From the NCBI GenBank assembly GCA_944389215.1, contig CALXLN010000127.1:1-64000 (forward strand): 64,000 nucleotides of DNA. Reading direction: 5' to 3'. The notes under the pieces are model-generated. The model made no database searches, was not told the DNA's origin, and saw only the letters and a program-made list of their open reading frames with translations. The position numbers and the translations under genes are program-made. Of this stretch, positions 1 through 8,910 are shown piece by piece. This DNA comes from an uncultured Opitutales bacterium. Its GTDB lineage: Bacteria > Verrucomicrobiota > Verrucomicrobiia > Opitutales > Intestinicryptomonadaceae. Position 1 is the first letter of the stretch. Each line of letters starts with the position of its first letter.

Positions 1-399
1 ACCAATTAGCTCCATTAGCGCATTCCAGAGTTTCTTGTAGAGGAGAAGCCCACACCTAGCTACACCGCTCTGATAAAAAATTCCCAAGATTTTCTAGCGC
101 AATTGCGCGATTGCCTTTCGCGTCCAATTAAACTTGTTGAAACGCAGGTTTTGCAGCAATTTGGCCCCGCTAGAAAGATTGACTTTCGCACCCAGCTAAG
201 CCTGTAGAAACGCCGATGCTGCCGCAATTTAGCTCCGCAAGAAAAACGCAAAGCAAGCTTTTTTTTAGAATTCTCCCGCGCTTATCGAAAAAATTTTCCG
301 TCTGCAAGTCCAAAAAAATCCAACGATTGCAGGTTGCTGCGCGCACAAATAAAAAGCGCCCGCCACCAGATGCGCATTGCAAAAAAATCCTAGAGAAAA
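1..399. other. Non-coding spacer at window edge with degenerate repeats
   Basis: No credible gene is seen here. Short open frames on both strands have no start context or recognisable product. Positions 113-246 hold an imperfect tandem repeat (listed separately). The rest is A/T-rich with poly-A and poly-T runs and lies beyond the 3' end of hom. No clear hairpin terminator for hom was found. Confidence 0.6.
113..246. repeat. Imperfect tandem repeat, two 66-nt copies offset by 68 nt
   Basis: Copy A (113-178) and copy B (181-246) align without gaps with about 17 mismatches in 66 positions, roughly 74% identity. Both contain a CTTTCGC start, a GAAACGC core, a GCAATTT core and a GAAA end. The core TGCCGCAATTT in copy B recurs at 32766 and 32837. 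The copies carry no coding frame and no dyad symmetry typical of CRISPR repeats. Confidence 0.7.
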
Positions 400-1704
400 C
401 TAAACTTGCGAATCGAATATTCTAATCACAAAAGGTTCGCTCGACACGACCGGAAGGCTGGAAAGAGACTGGCAAGCTTTTTTTATCGCGCCCTCGGTCG
501 TTTTATGGGTAGTCATCACAATCCAAGCCTTGCCGCTTGAGTCGTGCTTGCGCTGATGCAGAAGCTTTATAGAAATGTCTTCTTTGGCTAAAACAGATGC
601 TATTGTCGCCAAAACTCCCGCCTTGTCTTCGACTTCAAAACGCAGATAGAAATCTCCGTCAACTTCGTCCAAAGTCGCCATGCGCGGCTCGGCCAGATCG
701 GCAACCGACATTTGAGCAGGAGCACCCAAAAGATACTTTAGCGCGTCGGATATGTCTGCTATGACGGCGCTTGCAGTGGCGTCCTGCCCTGCACCGCGGC
801 CTATGTGCACAGTGCGCCCGACAACGTCGCCGTTGAGGGAAACTGCGTTGTAAACCTCGTTTACATTCGCCACGACATCGGTAAGCGGCAGCAACGCCGG
901 ATATACAGAAGCAAATAGCGCGCCGTTTTCCAGTTTTCTTATAGCGGCTATGAGTTTTACGCGGCAATTAAAGTCGCGCGCCCAAATCATATCCTCCAAA
1001 CGTATTCCGCGAATGCCTGTAACCAGCATTTTATCGGTGCCTATCCAACATCCGTGGGCGAGATACGCTAAAATTGCAATCTTGTGCGCGGCGTCCCATC
1101 CGTCTATGTCAAGCGATTCGTCCGCCTCAACATATCCCAGCCTTCTTGCATCTTTTAAGATGGTTTCGTACGTGGCGTTTTCGCGCTCCATGCGGGTCAA
1201 AATGTAATTGCAGGTTCCGTTGAGAATTCCGTATATTAGCGAAAACCTGTTTGCTATAAGCCCCTCGCGCAAGACTTTTATTATTGGAATCCCGCCGGCT
1301 ACGCTAGCCTCAAAAAAATACGCTCCGCCGCATTTGCGGGCCTCGGCAAAAATCTCCGCGCCGTGGCTGCATATTACAGCCTTGTTTGCGCTCACTACGA
1401 CCTTGCCGGCGCGGAGAGCCGCAAGCGTAAGCTCTAAAGCTTTGCCCGTGCCGCCCATTAACTCGCAAACTATGTCAATGGACGGATCGTTTATTATCTC
1501 GTATGGATCCTGGGTCAATTTGGATTCGGGAATTTCCACGGCGCGCCGCTTTGAAATGTCGCGCACGCACGCCTTGGCAAGCTCAATCTCGCCGCCCAAA
1601 CGCTGCCGCATTATTTCGCGGTTGGCCTGAAGATGTTTCCAAACACCCTGCGCGACGGTTCCCATGCCAAGAAATCCTATCCTAAAAATTTTGCCTGAAT
1701 CCAT
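400..1704 (-). CDS. hom: Homoserine dehydrogenase
   Basis: A 434-aa monofunctional homoserine dehydrogenase, which reduces aspartate semialdehyde to homoserine with NAD(P)H in the threonine/methionine branch. The N-terminus has the Rossmann motif GFLGMGTVAQG (about residues 9-19). The family signature YGILNGTCNYILTRM lies near residues 155-170, and the catalytic region contains EADESLDIDGWDAAHK. The last ~85 residues form an ACT domain (FEVEDKAGVLATIASVL), the usual site of threonine feedback. It is the last gene of a minus-strand group, 32 nt after plsY. The partner genes lysC and thrC are about 19 kb away rather than linked. Start ATG at 1704. Confidence 0.95.
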   Translation of the reverse strand: MDSGKIFRIGFLGMGTVAQGVWKHLQANREIMRQRLGGEIELAKACVRDISKRRAVEIPESKLTQDPYEIINDPSIDIVCELMGGTGKALELTLAALRAGKVVVSANKAVICSHGAEIFAEARKCGGAYFFEASVAGGIPIIKVLREGLIANRFSLIYGILNGTCNYILTRMERENATYETILKDARRLGYVEADESLDIDGWDAAHKIAILAYLAHGCWIGTDKMLVTGIRGIRLEDMIWARDFNCRVKLIAAIRKLENGALFASVYPALLPLTDVVANVNEVYNAVSLNGDVVGRTVHIGRGAGQDATASAVIADISDALKYLLGAPAQMSVADLAEPRMATLDEVDGDFYLRFEVEDKAGVLATIASVLAKEDISIKLLHQRKHDSSGKAWIVMTTHKTTEGAIKKACQSLSSLPVVSSEPFVIRIFDSQV

Positions 1705-1736
1705 AAATCTGCGCGCCGATGAAACGGCAAGTAAAG

Positions 1737-2345
1737 TTAAAATCTGTTTTCCGTGCCCTTTATAAGGCGCGATATATTGCTTCTATGCCTATATATTATA
1801 ACTGCCGCAATCGCCAGAGAAAGATAGACATGCACTCCAGGGCAACCGTACAAGAACGCGGCCGCAACCGGCATTGATATAGCCATTGCAATCGACGCCA
1901 AAGAAACGTAGCGCGTCGAATAAAAAACAACCACCCATACTACAAGAGCTATTAAAATTGCCTCCCACATAACTGCGAGCAAACCGCCAATGGAAGTCGC
2001 CACACCCTTTCCACCCCTGAATTTTATAAATATGGAAAAGCTGTGCCCTATTATAGCCGATACAAGACCGACATAGCATAACGATTGGGGATCGGAGAGC
2101 TGTATCCCAAAAAATTCCGAATGGAACACCCAGAAAGTCGCCAAAAAGCCCTTTGCGGCATCCAAAATGAAACAAATGTTTCCCGCCCATTTGCCGCATG
2201 AGCGCTTGACGTTTGTCGCGCCGGGATTGCCGCTGCCGACTTTGAAAATATTTACCCCGCATATGCGGGCAATAATCACGGCGAACGGGATTGCCCCCAA
2301 GAGGTATCCCGTCGCCGCAACTATGATGAAATCCAAAAAGTCCAT
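1737..2345 (-). CDS. plsY: Glycerol-3-phosphate acyltransferase PlsY
   Basis: A 202-aa polytopic inner-membrane enzyme that transfers an acyl group from acyl-phosphate to glycerol-3-phosphate, the first committed step of phospholipid synthesis. Family motifs are visible: GSGNPGATNVKR near residues 37-48 and FRGGKGVATSIGG near 108-120. Hydrophobic helices begin at residue 5, and the length is normal. It starts 6 nt after the serA stop, so the two are almost certainly co-transcribed. PlsX is not in the window. Confidence 0.95.
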   Translation of the reverse strand: MDFLDFIIVAATGYLLGAIPFAVIIARICGVNIFKVGSGNPGATNVKRSCGKWAGNICFILDAAKGFLATFWVFHSEFFGIQLSDPQSLCYVGLVSAIIGHSFSIFIKFRGGKGVATSIGGLLAVMWEAILIALVVWVVVFYSTRYVSLASIAMAISMPVAAAFLYGCPGVHVYLSLAIAAVIIYRHRSNISRLIKGTENRF

Positions 2346-2351
2346 AACAGG

Positions 2352-3953
2352 CTATTCGAAATCGACAACACGAACAACGTTTACGTTGTCCAAAGCATTT
2401 AACTCCGCAACAGCGTCGGCGGACGGAGTTGTGTCGAGTTCGTAAATGCTCAATGCAACGGAACCGTCCTCGGCGCGGCTGAGCGTCATATTGGCTATAT
2501 TGCAGCCGTATTTGCCGATGATAGTGCCGATTGTCCCGACCATTCCGGGCTTGTCGTCGTTAAGAAGCAAAATAACGCATTTGCTGAGCGGATTCAACTC
2601 GACATTGTGCGCATTTATGCGCACTATGCGCGGTTTTGCGCTCTTGCCCATGACAGTTCCCGCCGCGCCGTGGGTTGCGCCGCTTTCGCAGGTGGCGGTA
2701 ACTTCCACAAGTTCGGAATAGTCGGTTTCGGCGTTGCTGTTTATGCTTTCTACCTCAATTCCCAAATGCTTTATCTTAGCGGGAGCGTTTACGTCGTTTG
2801 CGTTTTCGGAAATCTTGCTCAAATATCCCTTTTGGACTGCGAGAGTCAAAAGCTTGTTGTCTATATTGCCCAGCTTTCCAAAGTATTTAATTGTAAGTTT
2901 CTTTACCCTTTCCTGGGAAATCTGCTGGACGAACAAACCCAACTTTTCGCAAAGAGTTATATACGGGGAAATCTGCTTCATGGATTCCGCGTCGATGCTG
3001 GGCTTGTTGATGGCGTTGCGTATGGCGCCGCCATTGAGGGCGTCGGCGATAACTTCGGCGACCTCTATGCCGCAGCTTTCCTGAGCCTCTTTTGTGGAAG
3101 CGCCCAAATGCGGCGTAAGCACCAGATTCGGGAAATCGCGCAAGGGGCTGTCTTTTGCCAAAGGCTCGGATTCGTAAACGTCGAGACCCGCGGCCGCTAC
3201 TTTTCCGCTCTTTAGGGCTTCAACCAAAGCGGACTCTTTAATTATTCCGCCGCGGGCGCAATTAAAGACGCGCACGCCTTTTTTCATCATTTCAAAGGCT
3301 TTTTCATCAAGCATATACTTTGTAGCTTCCGTGAGCGGCATATGCACTGTTATATAATCCGCGCGCTTAAATGCGTCTTGCAGTTCTACCATCTCAACGC
3401 CCAAAGTCTTTGCGCGGGCTTCCGTCAAAAATGGATCGTACGCCAAAACTTTCATTCCAAACGCCATTGCGCGCTTGGCGACTTCGGCTCCGATTCTACC
3501 CATTCCAAGAACCGCTAGTGTCTTATTTTTAAGCTCGGAACCCTTGAACGACTTTCTGTCCCAAACTCCGCTGTGTATTGAGGCGTTTGCCTGGGAAATC
3601 GGGCGCGTTCCGCACAGCATATGCGTAAACGTAAGTTCGGCGGTTGCTATCGTATTTCCGGTGGGAGTGTTCATTACCACAACCCCCTTTTCTGAAGCCG
3701 CCGGAATGTCTATGTTATCGACACCCACGCCCGCTCTGCCGACTGCTTTCAGCTGCTTGGCGCAAGCCAGAACGTCGGCGGTAATCTTCGTTTCCGAGCG
3801 GACAATTACCGCATCCGCGTCTTTTATCAGCTCTTTCACCTGTTCGGGAGTCGAGCCGTAGGCTTCGACAGTTTCGAAGCCCTGATTTTTCAACAATTCA
3901 ACGCCTTTTGGCGAGATTGGATCTGCTACCAGTACTTTTAATGTTTTTTTCAT
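2352..3953 (-). CDS. serA: D-3-phosphoglycerate dehydrogenase, long form
   Basis: A 533-aa enzyme oxidising 3-phosphoglycerate to 3-phosphohydroxypyruvate, the first step of serine synthesis. The NAD-binding motif is VLGMGRIGAEVAKRA. Catalytic Arg, Glu and His lie in NCARGGII, the following substrate loop, and LTPHLGAST. It has the type-1 architecture: catalytic and NAD domains, an intervening ASB domain (about residues 320-450) and a C-terminal ACT domain (LNDDKPGMVGTIGTIIG). An upstream in-frame ATG at 3986 would add 11 residues, but the family begins at MKKTLKVLVADP, so 3953 is chosen. It leads the serA-plsY-hom group. Confidence 0.95.
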   Translation of the reverse strand: MKKTLKVLVADPISPKGVELLKNQGFETVEAYGSTPEQVKELIKDADAVIVRSETKITADVLACAKQLKAVGRAGVGVDNIDIPAASEKGVVVMNTPTGNTIATAELTFTHMLCGTRPISQANASIHSGVWDRKSFKGSELKNKTLAVLGMGRIGAEVAKRAMAFGMKVLAYDPFLTEARAKTLGVEMVELQDAFKRADYITVHMPLTEATKYMLDEKAFEMMKKGVRVFNCARGGIIKESALVEALKSGKVAAAGLDVYESEPLAKDSPLRDFPNLVLTPHLGASTKEAQESCGIEVAEVIADALNGGAIRNAINKPSIDAESMKQISPYITLCEKLGLFVQQISQERVKKLTIKYFGKLGNIDNKLLTLAVQKGYLSKISENANDVNAPAKIKHLGIEVESINSNAETDYSELVEVTATCESGATHGAAGTVMGKSAKPRIVRINAHNVELNPLSKCVILLLNDDKPGMVGTIGTIIGKYGCNIANMTLSRAEDGSVALSIYELDTTPSADAVAELNALDNVNVVRVVDFE

Positions 3954-4132
3954 ATTGTATATGTCAATCGCGGGACTGTTTTCCAACTCGATTAACAGCG
4001 GTAAAACCTGACACGCCCCGAAATTTTGTCAAGCCGAAACGGGGAAATGCCACTCCGCCTGCAAATCCGCGCTTTGAATGTTTTTTGCCCGTGCGGGCAA
4101 AAGAGCAAAAGCCCCCGCCTTTTATTTGGGCG

Positions 4133-5458
4133 TCATTTGCCCTTCATTTGCCTTTTCCACTCCTTGATCTCCTCAAGCCGGGCTTTATATTTTTTCTCCA
4201 GCCCCTCTTCAGTCGGGCGGTAATATTGCCTGCCCTCGAGAGAATCTGGCAGGCACTGCATATCGGCAAGCTTGTCTTTCATATTATGGGCGTATTTGTA
4301 GCCTTCGCCATATCCAAGCTCTTTCATAAGGCGAGTCGGGGCATTGCGGATTACGAGGGGAACGGGTTCTGCAAGCTGTTTTAGCGCGTCGCTTTTGGCG
4401 CTTTCATAAGCCATATACAAGGCGTTGGACTTTGGAGCCATAGACATATACACAACAGCGTGAGTTAAATGTACGGAACATTCCGGCATGCCTAGGAAGT
4501 GGCATGCCTGGTACGCGTCGACTGCAACTCCCAGCGCTTTTGAATCCGCAAGCCCGACATCTTCGGAGGCAAAACGCACAACCCTGCGCGCAACATACAG
4601 CGGATCCTCGCCCGCCTCCAGCATTCTGGCGAGCCAATAGACCGCGGCGTCGGGATCCGAATTGCGCATGGACTTGTGGAGCGCGGATATTAAATTATAA
4701 TGCTCCTCGCCGGATTTGTCGTATAAAAGCGATTTTTTAGACGTGCACTGCTCCAATATTTCCGGAGTGATTTCCACGCTTCCGTCCCCGCGGGAAATTC
4801 CGTTTAGAACCAACATTTCAAGCGTGGAAAGCGCGGTGCGCGCATCGCCGTTTGCAAATACGGCTATGGCCTCCAGCATTTTATCCGGCATTGAAATTTT
4901 CATTCCGCCGAATCCGCGTTCATCCGCAATGGCGCGGGACAAAAGCTGCGCAAGCTCTTCTGTCTTTAGCGCGTTTAAAACAAATACCTTGCACCGCGAG
5001 AGAAGCGCTCCGTTTATTTCAAACGACGGATTTTCGGTTGTAGCGCCTATCAATATTATGCTTCCCTTTTCGACAAACGGCAGAAAAGCGTCTTGCTGGG
5101 CTTTGTTAAAGCGGTGGATTTCGTCCACAAACAAAATTGTTTTGCCGCCGAAGTTGCCGTTTTGTTCGGCGCTTTGCATAACGGACCGTATTTCTTTTAT
5201 TCCGCTTGTAACCGCCGAAAAATCCACAAATTCAGAACGCGTCCTGTTTGCTATGATTCTGGCGAGCGTAGTCTTGCCGACCCCAGGCGGCCCCCAAAAC
5301 ACCATAGACGAAATCTTATCGCTCTCTATAATATTATAAAGGACCTTTCCCTTGCCAAGCAAATGGGTCTGCCCGACGAACTCCGACAAATCCCGCGGAC
5401 GAAGCCTTGCCGCAAGAGGCTGCGATTGTCCGCCGTCGGAAAAAGACATTTGTCGCAT
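4133..5458 (-). CDS. rarA: Replication-associated recombination ATPase RarA/MgsA
   Basis: A 441-aa AAA+ ATPase of the clamp-loader-like RarA/MgsA/WRNIP1 family, acting at stalled replication forks. Visible motifs are Walker A GPPGVGKTT (about residues 56-64), Walker B ILFVDEIHRF and sensor 1 region GATTENPSFEINGALLSRC. The C-terminal part has the family tetramerisation region, including GYGEGYKYAH and the motif QYYRPTEEG near the end. It is monocistronic by spacing: 179 nt separate it from serA downstream, and a divergent gene lies upstream. ATG at 5458; a second ATG three codons in is also possible. Confidence 0.95.
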   Translation of the reverse strand: MRQMSFSDGGQSQPLAARLRPRDLSEFVGQTHLLGKGKVLYNIIESDKISSMVFWGPPGVGKTTLARIIANRTRSEFVDFSAVTSGIKEIRSVMQSAEQNGNFGGKTILFVDEIHRFNKAQQDAFLPFVEKGSIILIGATTENPSFEINGALLSRCKVFVLNALKTEELAQLLSRAIADERGFGGMKISMPDKMLEAIAVFANGDARTALSTLEMLVLNGISRGDGSVEITPEILEQCTSKKSLLYDKSGEEHYNLISALHKSMRNSDPDAAVYWLARMLEAGEDPLYVARRVVRFASEDVGLADSKALGVAVDAYQACHFLGMPECSVHLTHAVVYMSMAPKSNALYMAYESAKSDALKQLAEPVPLVIRNAPTRLMKELGYGEGYKYAHNMKDKLADMQCLPDSLEGRQYYRPTEEGLEKKYKARLEEIKEWKRQMKGK

Positions 5459-5626
5459 AATAACTATCCTTTCAAAACATTTCCTTAAATTTTATTTTGC
5501 CCCGCAAAACGCGGCATTCAAGACTTTAGTTTTGATTGCGCAAGTTTTGGCAAAAAAAACCGCGCTTTTTGGGGATAAGCAATGAAGCGTTGACAAGAGC
5601 AAGGTTGGGCAATTATAAATCCGCCT

Positions 5627-7960
5627 ATGAAAAAGATTTTCGCCGCAGCCTTCATTTTATTGTTTTATTATACCTTAAATGCCGAAATTGAAACCGTACA
5701 AACCGGATTTCCCGAAGCCCGCATTGTAGATGCTTCCTCGAAAATCTCGGAAGACTCATCAAAACTGCATGTAAAGACCTCGCACGTCGGGTGGAATACC
5801 GCCTATTCCACAAAGCCCGGAATTTTCACCCCCCAAACAGATTACGTCATATATTTCGACGCCAAGCGGCTGGACGATTCGGAAGAATCGTTTCTACACT
5901 GCCTGGTCCGCAAATCCGGCAGCATACATCCCGACAACGACCTTCTTCAAAAAAATATATATCCTTCAAAAAACAAAAGAACCTATTCCCTTAAATTCTC
6001 CACGCCCGCCGTTTGCGACGCATACGCCTTTCAAATACACACTGCAACCCCGTCCAATATCGAAATAGACAACTTTAAAATATGCGTCGGCAACACAGAC
6101 AAATTTATTCCGCTGGGATCGGATGTAAAATCCGAAGCGGCAACCCCTCCGCCGCTTCCCACGGGCGCAAAAGAATTTGAGGTACTGCTTCCCGAAAATC
6201 CAGACAGGCTCGTGGTAAACGCCGCCGATTTTGGGGCCTCGGAAGACTGCCCAGACCTGCCCAAAGCGCTCAATGCCGCAATAGCCCATTGCAAAGAAGT
6301 AAACGCAAGCAAGCTTGTTTTAAACAAGGGCAGATACAAAATAACGTCATCCCAAACGATTCATTTCGTCGGACTGCAAAACTTTGTTTTCGACGCGTGC
6401 GGATCAACTTTCGTCTATAACAAGCGCAGGGGGGACAACGTGAGAATCTCCGACTGCCAGCGCGTAGAAATCAAAAATTTAAACATCGATTGGGACTGGA
6501 AGAACGACCCGCTTGCGTCTCTCGGCAAAGTTGTCGGCGAGGACAAGGGAGCCCAAGAGTGCAGTTTTGACGTCGAATTTTTCACCTACGAGCAACACCC
6601 ACTTTACGGCAAGCCAATACGCTTTGCAATGCTCACCCCGTACGACCATAAAAGAAAGAAGCTGGGCTTTGAAGGCTGCTGCGGATTGATTTCAGTGGAC
6701 CAGACAACCCCGAAAGAAAAATACTGCAAGACAGAATGGCTGACCCCAAATACGGTAAGGGTCTACGACAATAAGGGCGGCATGCGCGCAAAAATGAAAA
6801 AGGGCGACTACTTTAGAATCCAGCACTATTACTACGACATGACATGCTTCTACGTGCGCGACAACACGCACCTTACCCTGCGCAATATCAACATTTACTC
6901 CTGCGCCGGGCATGCCGTGCTGTGCAGCGGGCAGCAGTCCTACTGGCAGCTGGTAGACTTCAACATCGCCACTAAAAAATCCGTGGAAAAGCGGCCTATT
7001 ACCACCACTGCCGACCATATCCATTTTGCGCGTTCGTGCGGATTTCTAAAAATGATAGGATGCGAAATCTCGCGCGGCGCCGACGACTGCGTAAACTTCC
7101 ACGACTGCTCTGCGGTCGTCAAGAAAATCGGGCCGCGAAAGCTTCGCAGCATACAGCGCAGAAACATCGAAATGTTCGCCAAGGGAAACACTGTGGAACT
7201 TTTGCAATTCGACTTTGAACGAATCGGCGCCAAGGCAAAATCCGTATCCGTAAAGAAGCTCGACGATGGGAACTGGGAAATCGAAACCGAATCAGACCTC
7301 CCTGAACAAACCGGAGACTGCTTTGTGGCATTCTCGCCCCAATACGACACGCGCAATATAATCCTGCGCGACTGCTACTTCCACGACAGCTCCTCAAACG
7401 GGCTGCTTCTGCTTGCCCGCGACATCACTATTGAAAACTGCATACTGCGAAACAACCTTCTATGCGCCATAAAGCTTCTGACAGGCTATACCTATAGAAG
7501 CTGGTGCGAGGGTTACGGCGTGGACAACGTCGTAATAAGGAATTGCCTTTTGGACGGCCCAAATCCGACAAATAAATCCAACAACGGGAAAGTCGCCGAC
7601 ATATTCGCCGCGGCATACATGCGCGTTGATCCATCTGAAGAACAGTCCATGCGCGCCCCAATTCGCAATGTGCTGATAGAAAACAACAGGTTTGTAGGCA
7701 CAAAAGGGCTAATCGCCTACATAGCTTCGGCAGACAATTTCACAATACGCGGCAACACCTTTGAAATAAAATCAAAACCGCTTCCCGACTTTAAATACCG
7801 CGGAGGATTTTTCATAACGCATTCCTCAAACGTCAATATTAGCGGCAACAAATACATAACCGATTTGCCGCTCGAAGGCGCCGGAGTCTATTACACGCCG
7901 GAAACCGTGTCAAACTTGACGTTCTCAGACAACACAGTCGAGCGCGAAAAAAAAGAGTAA
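5627..7960 (+). CDS. Secreted right-handed parallel beta-helix protein, likely polysaccharide-active
   Basis: A 777-aa protein with a clear signal peptide (Lys-rich start, hydrophobic core, cleavage probably after LNA near residue 19). Residues ~20-170 form a separate beta-rich domain resembling a carbohydrate-binding module. From about residue 195 the pectate-lyase-superfamily entry motif appears (VVNAADFGASEDCPDLPKAL), followed by many short beta-helix rungs (FVFDACGSTF, IRNCLLDG, VLIENNRFVGTKG). An acidic cluster RGADDCVNFHD near residues 483-493 sits where GH28/GH110-type helices carry catalytic Asp residues. The exact glycosidase or lyase family cannot be assigned by eye; GH110-like is one possibility. 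No Shine-Dalgarno is evident before the ATG. Confidence 0.75.
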   Translation: MKKIFAAAFILLFYYTLNAEIETVQTGFPEARIVDASSKISEDSSKLHVKTSHVGWNTAYSTKPGIFTPQTDYVIYFDAKRLDDSEESFLHCLVRKSGSIHPDNDLLQKNIYPSKNKRTYSLKFSTPAVCDAYAFQIHTATPSNIEIDNFKICVGNTDKFIPLGSDVKSEAATPPPLPTGAKEFEVLLPENPDRLVVNAADFGASEDCPDLPKALNAAIAHCKEVNASKLVLNKGRYKITSSQTIHFVGLQNFVFDACGSTFVYNKRRGDNVRISDCQRVEIKNLNIDWDWKNDPLASLGKVVGEDKGAQECSFDVEFFTYEQHPLYGKPIRFAMLTPYDHKRKKLGFEGCCGLISVDQTTPKEKYCKTEWLTPNTVRVYDNKGGMRAKMKKGDYFRIQHYYYDMTCFYVRDNTHLTLRNINIYSCAGHAVLCSGQQSYWQLVDFNIATKKSVEKRPITTTADHIHFARSCGFLKMIGCEISRGADDCVNFHDCSAVVKKIGPRKLRSIQRRNIEMFAKGNTVELLQFDFERIGAKAKSVSVKKLDDGNWEIETESDLPEQTGDCFVAFSPQYDTRNIILRDCYFHDSSSNGLLLLARDITIENCILRNNLLCAIKLLTGYTYRSWCEGYGVDNVVIRNCLLDGPNPTNKSNNGKVADIFAAAYMRVDPSEEQSMRAPIRNVLIENNRFVGTKGLIAYIASADNFTIRGNTFEIKSKPLPDFKYRGGFFITHSSNVNISGNKYITDLPLEGAGVYYTPETVSNLTFSDNTVEREKKE

Positions 7961-7997
7961 GGGTTATTAGCATCCCTGCGAGTTAACGCGCAAAAAA

Positions 7998-8184
7998 AAG
8001 ATAATTTTGCGCCCGCGCGCCTTCCACTCGGCGGTCGAGAATACGACTGCAATCGCTTACCGTCAGTCGGTCTGAAGTATGTCCAAAACGCACAAGATAA
8101 TTTTGCGCCCGCGCGCCTCCACTCGGCGGTCGAGAATACGGCTGCAATCGCTTACCGTCAGTCGGTCTGAAGTATGTCCAAAAC
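7998..8184. repeat. 95/96-bp direct tandem duplication of a gene 3' end
   Basis: Copy 1 (7998-8093) and copy 2 (8094-8184) abut directly. They differ by one inserted T and one A/G substitution over ~90 aligned bases. Copy 2 holds the last codons and stop of the DUF218 gene (8158-8160). Copy 1 repeats the same codons and stop (8063-8065), so a vestigial VLDILQTD-stop is preserved. The near identity suggests a recent event. It lies in the spacer between two converging genes. Confidence 0.95.
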
Positions 8185-8775
8185 CGCCTTCACGCGCGCA
8201 AGCGACTCCCTGCCCAAGTTGCGGATGCGAGTCGGGGTGTTTGCGGTATCTTTGGCAGCAAAAGCCTGAACGTCTTTCATTCCCAAATTGCTCGCCAAAA
8301 ACAGCGCGCGGCGGCAGTGAAAGGCCTGAGAAATAACAACCGGAGATTCCGCCCCGAATATGTCCCTGCACCGCCTTACGGAGTCGTAAGTCCTAAGGCC
8401 TGCGTTGTCTAGAATAATATCCGCCGCATTCACGCCAGATTTCACCAAATCGTCCCGCATGTTTTTTGGCTCGTTGTAATAGCGGGTAGAGTAATCGCCG
8501 CTTGCAATTATTTTGCGGATTTTTCCAGCCTTGTAAAGTTTGGCAGCGGCGGCTATGCGTCCTTGGTAATAAAGATTGGGAACGTTTTTTGAAAAGTACT
8601 TGGATGTTCCCAAAACCAGCCCGTATTCTGCGGGCCTTATATCGTCGACTTTGCGCGACACGGGAATCGTCTCAAAATACACGTACGTGGACGCAACCAA
8701 CGCAGCCACCGCCGCAAAAACCGCCGCAAGCGCCCCACACGCAATCTTAAAAACCCTGAGCACGCCAAGTTTCAT
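8158..8775 (-). CDS. SanA-like DUF218 membrane protein
   Basis: A 205-aa single-pass protein of the DUF218/YdcF-SanA family, linked in other bacteria to envelope barrier function and vancomycin exclusion; the biochemistry is not settled. A transmembrane helix spans about residues 6-30. The family core follows: YGLVLGTSKYF, YYQGRIAAAAKLYKAGKI, IIASGDYSTRYYNEPKNM, DNAGLRTYDSVRR and VVISQAFHCRRALFLA. The ATG at 8775 is preferred; an upstream non-ATG extension would add seven residues before the membrane helix. The 3' end is part of a tandem duplication (7998-8184). Its promoter must lie between 8776 and the divergent gene at 8911. Confidence 0.85.
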   Translation of the reverse strand: MKLGVLRVFKIACGALAAVFAAVAALVASTYVYFETIPVSRKVDDIRPAEYGLVLGTSKYFSKNVPNLYYQGRIAAAAKLYKAGKIRKIIASGDYSTRYYNEPKNMRDDLVKSGVNAADIILDNAGLRTYDSVRRCRDIFGAESPVVISQAFHCRRALFLASNLGMKDVQAFAAKDTANTPTRIRNLGRESLARVKAVLDILQTD

Positions 8776-8860
8776 AAATCCGACGCACAATAACACCTTT
8801 TACCGCAAAATTTGCAAGCAAAACACGGAATGACGCCAAGTGTTACGGGCGTTAATGAGC

Positions 8861-8890
8861 TTGACTTTTTTTGGATAATCATAATAATAT
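8861..8890 (+). promoter_or_regulatory. Candidate sigma-70 promoter for the 1396-aa beta-helix gene
   Basis: TTGACT (8861-8866) and TAATAT (8885-8890) are separated by 18 nt. Transcription would begin about 14 nt before the ATG at 8911. No purine-rich Shine-Dalgarno lies in that short leader, so initiation would be leaderless-like or depend on A/U-rich sequence. Confidence 0.4.
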
Positions 8891-8910
8891 TTATTATCTA
8901 TTTTTCAAAA

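Noticed and set aside
113-246. CRISPR array
   Set aside because: Only two degenerate units with no regular unique spacers, no dyad repeat and no cas genes.
5352-5585. Short plus-strand frames upstream of the 777-aa gene
   Set aside because: They lie largely antisense to rarA and have no start signal or family features.
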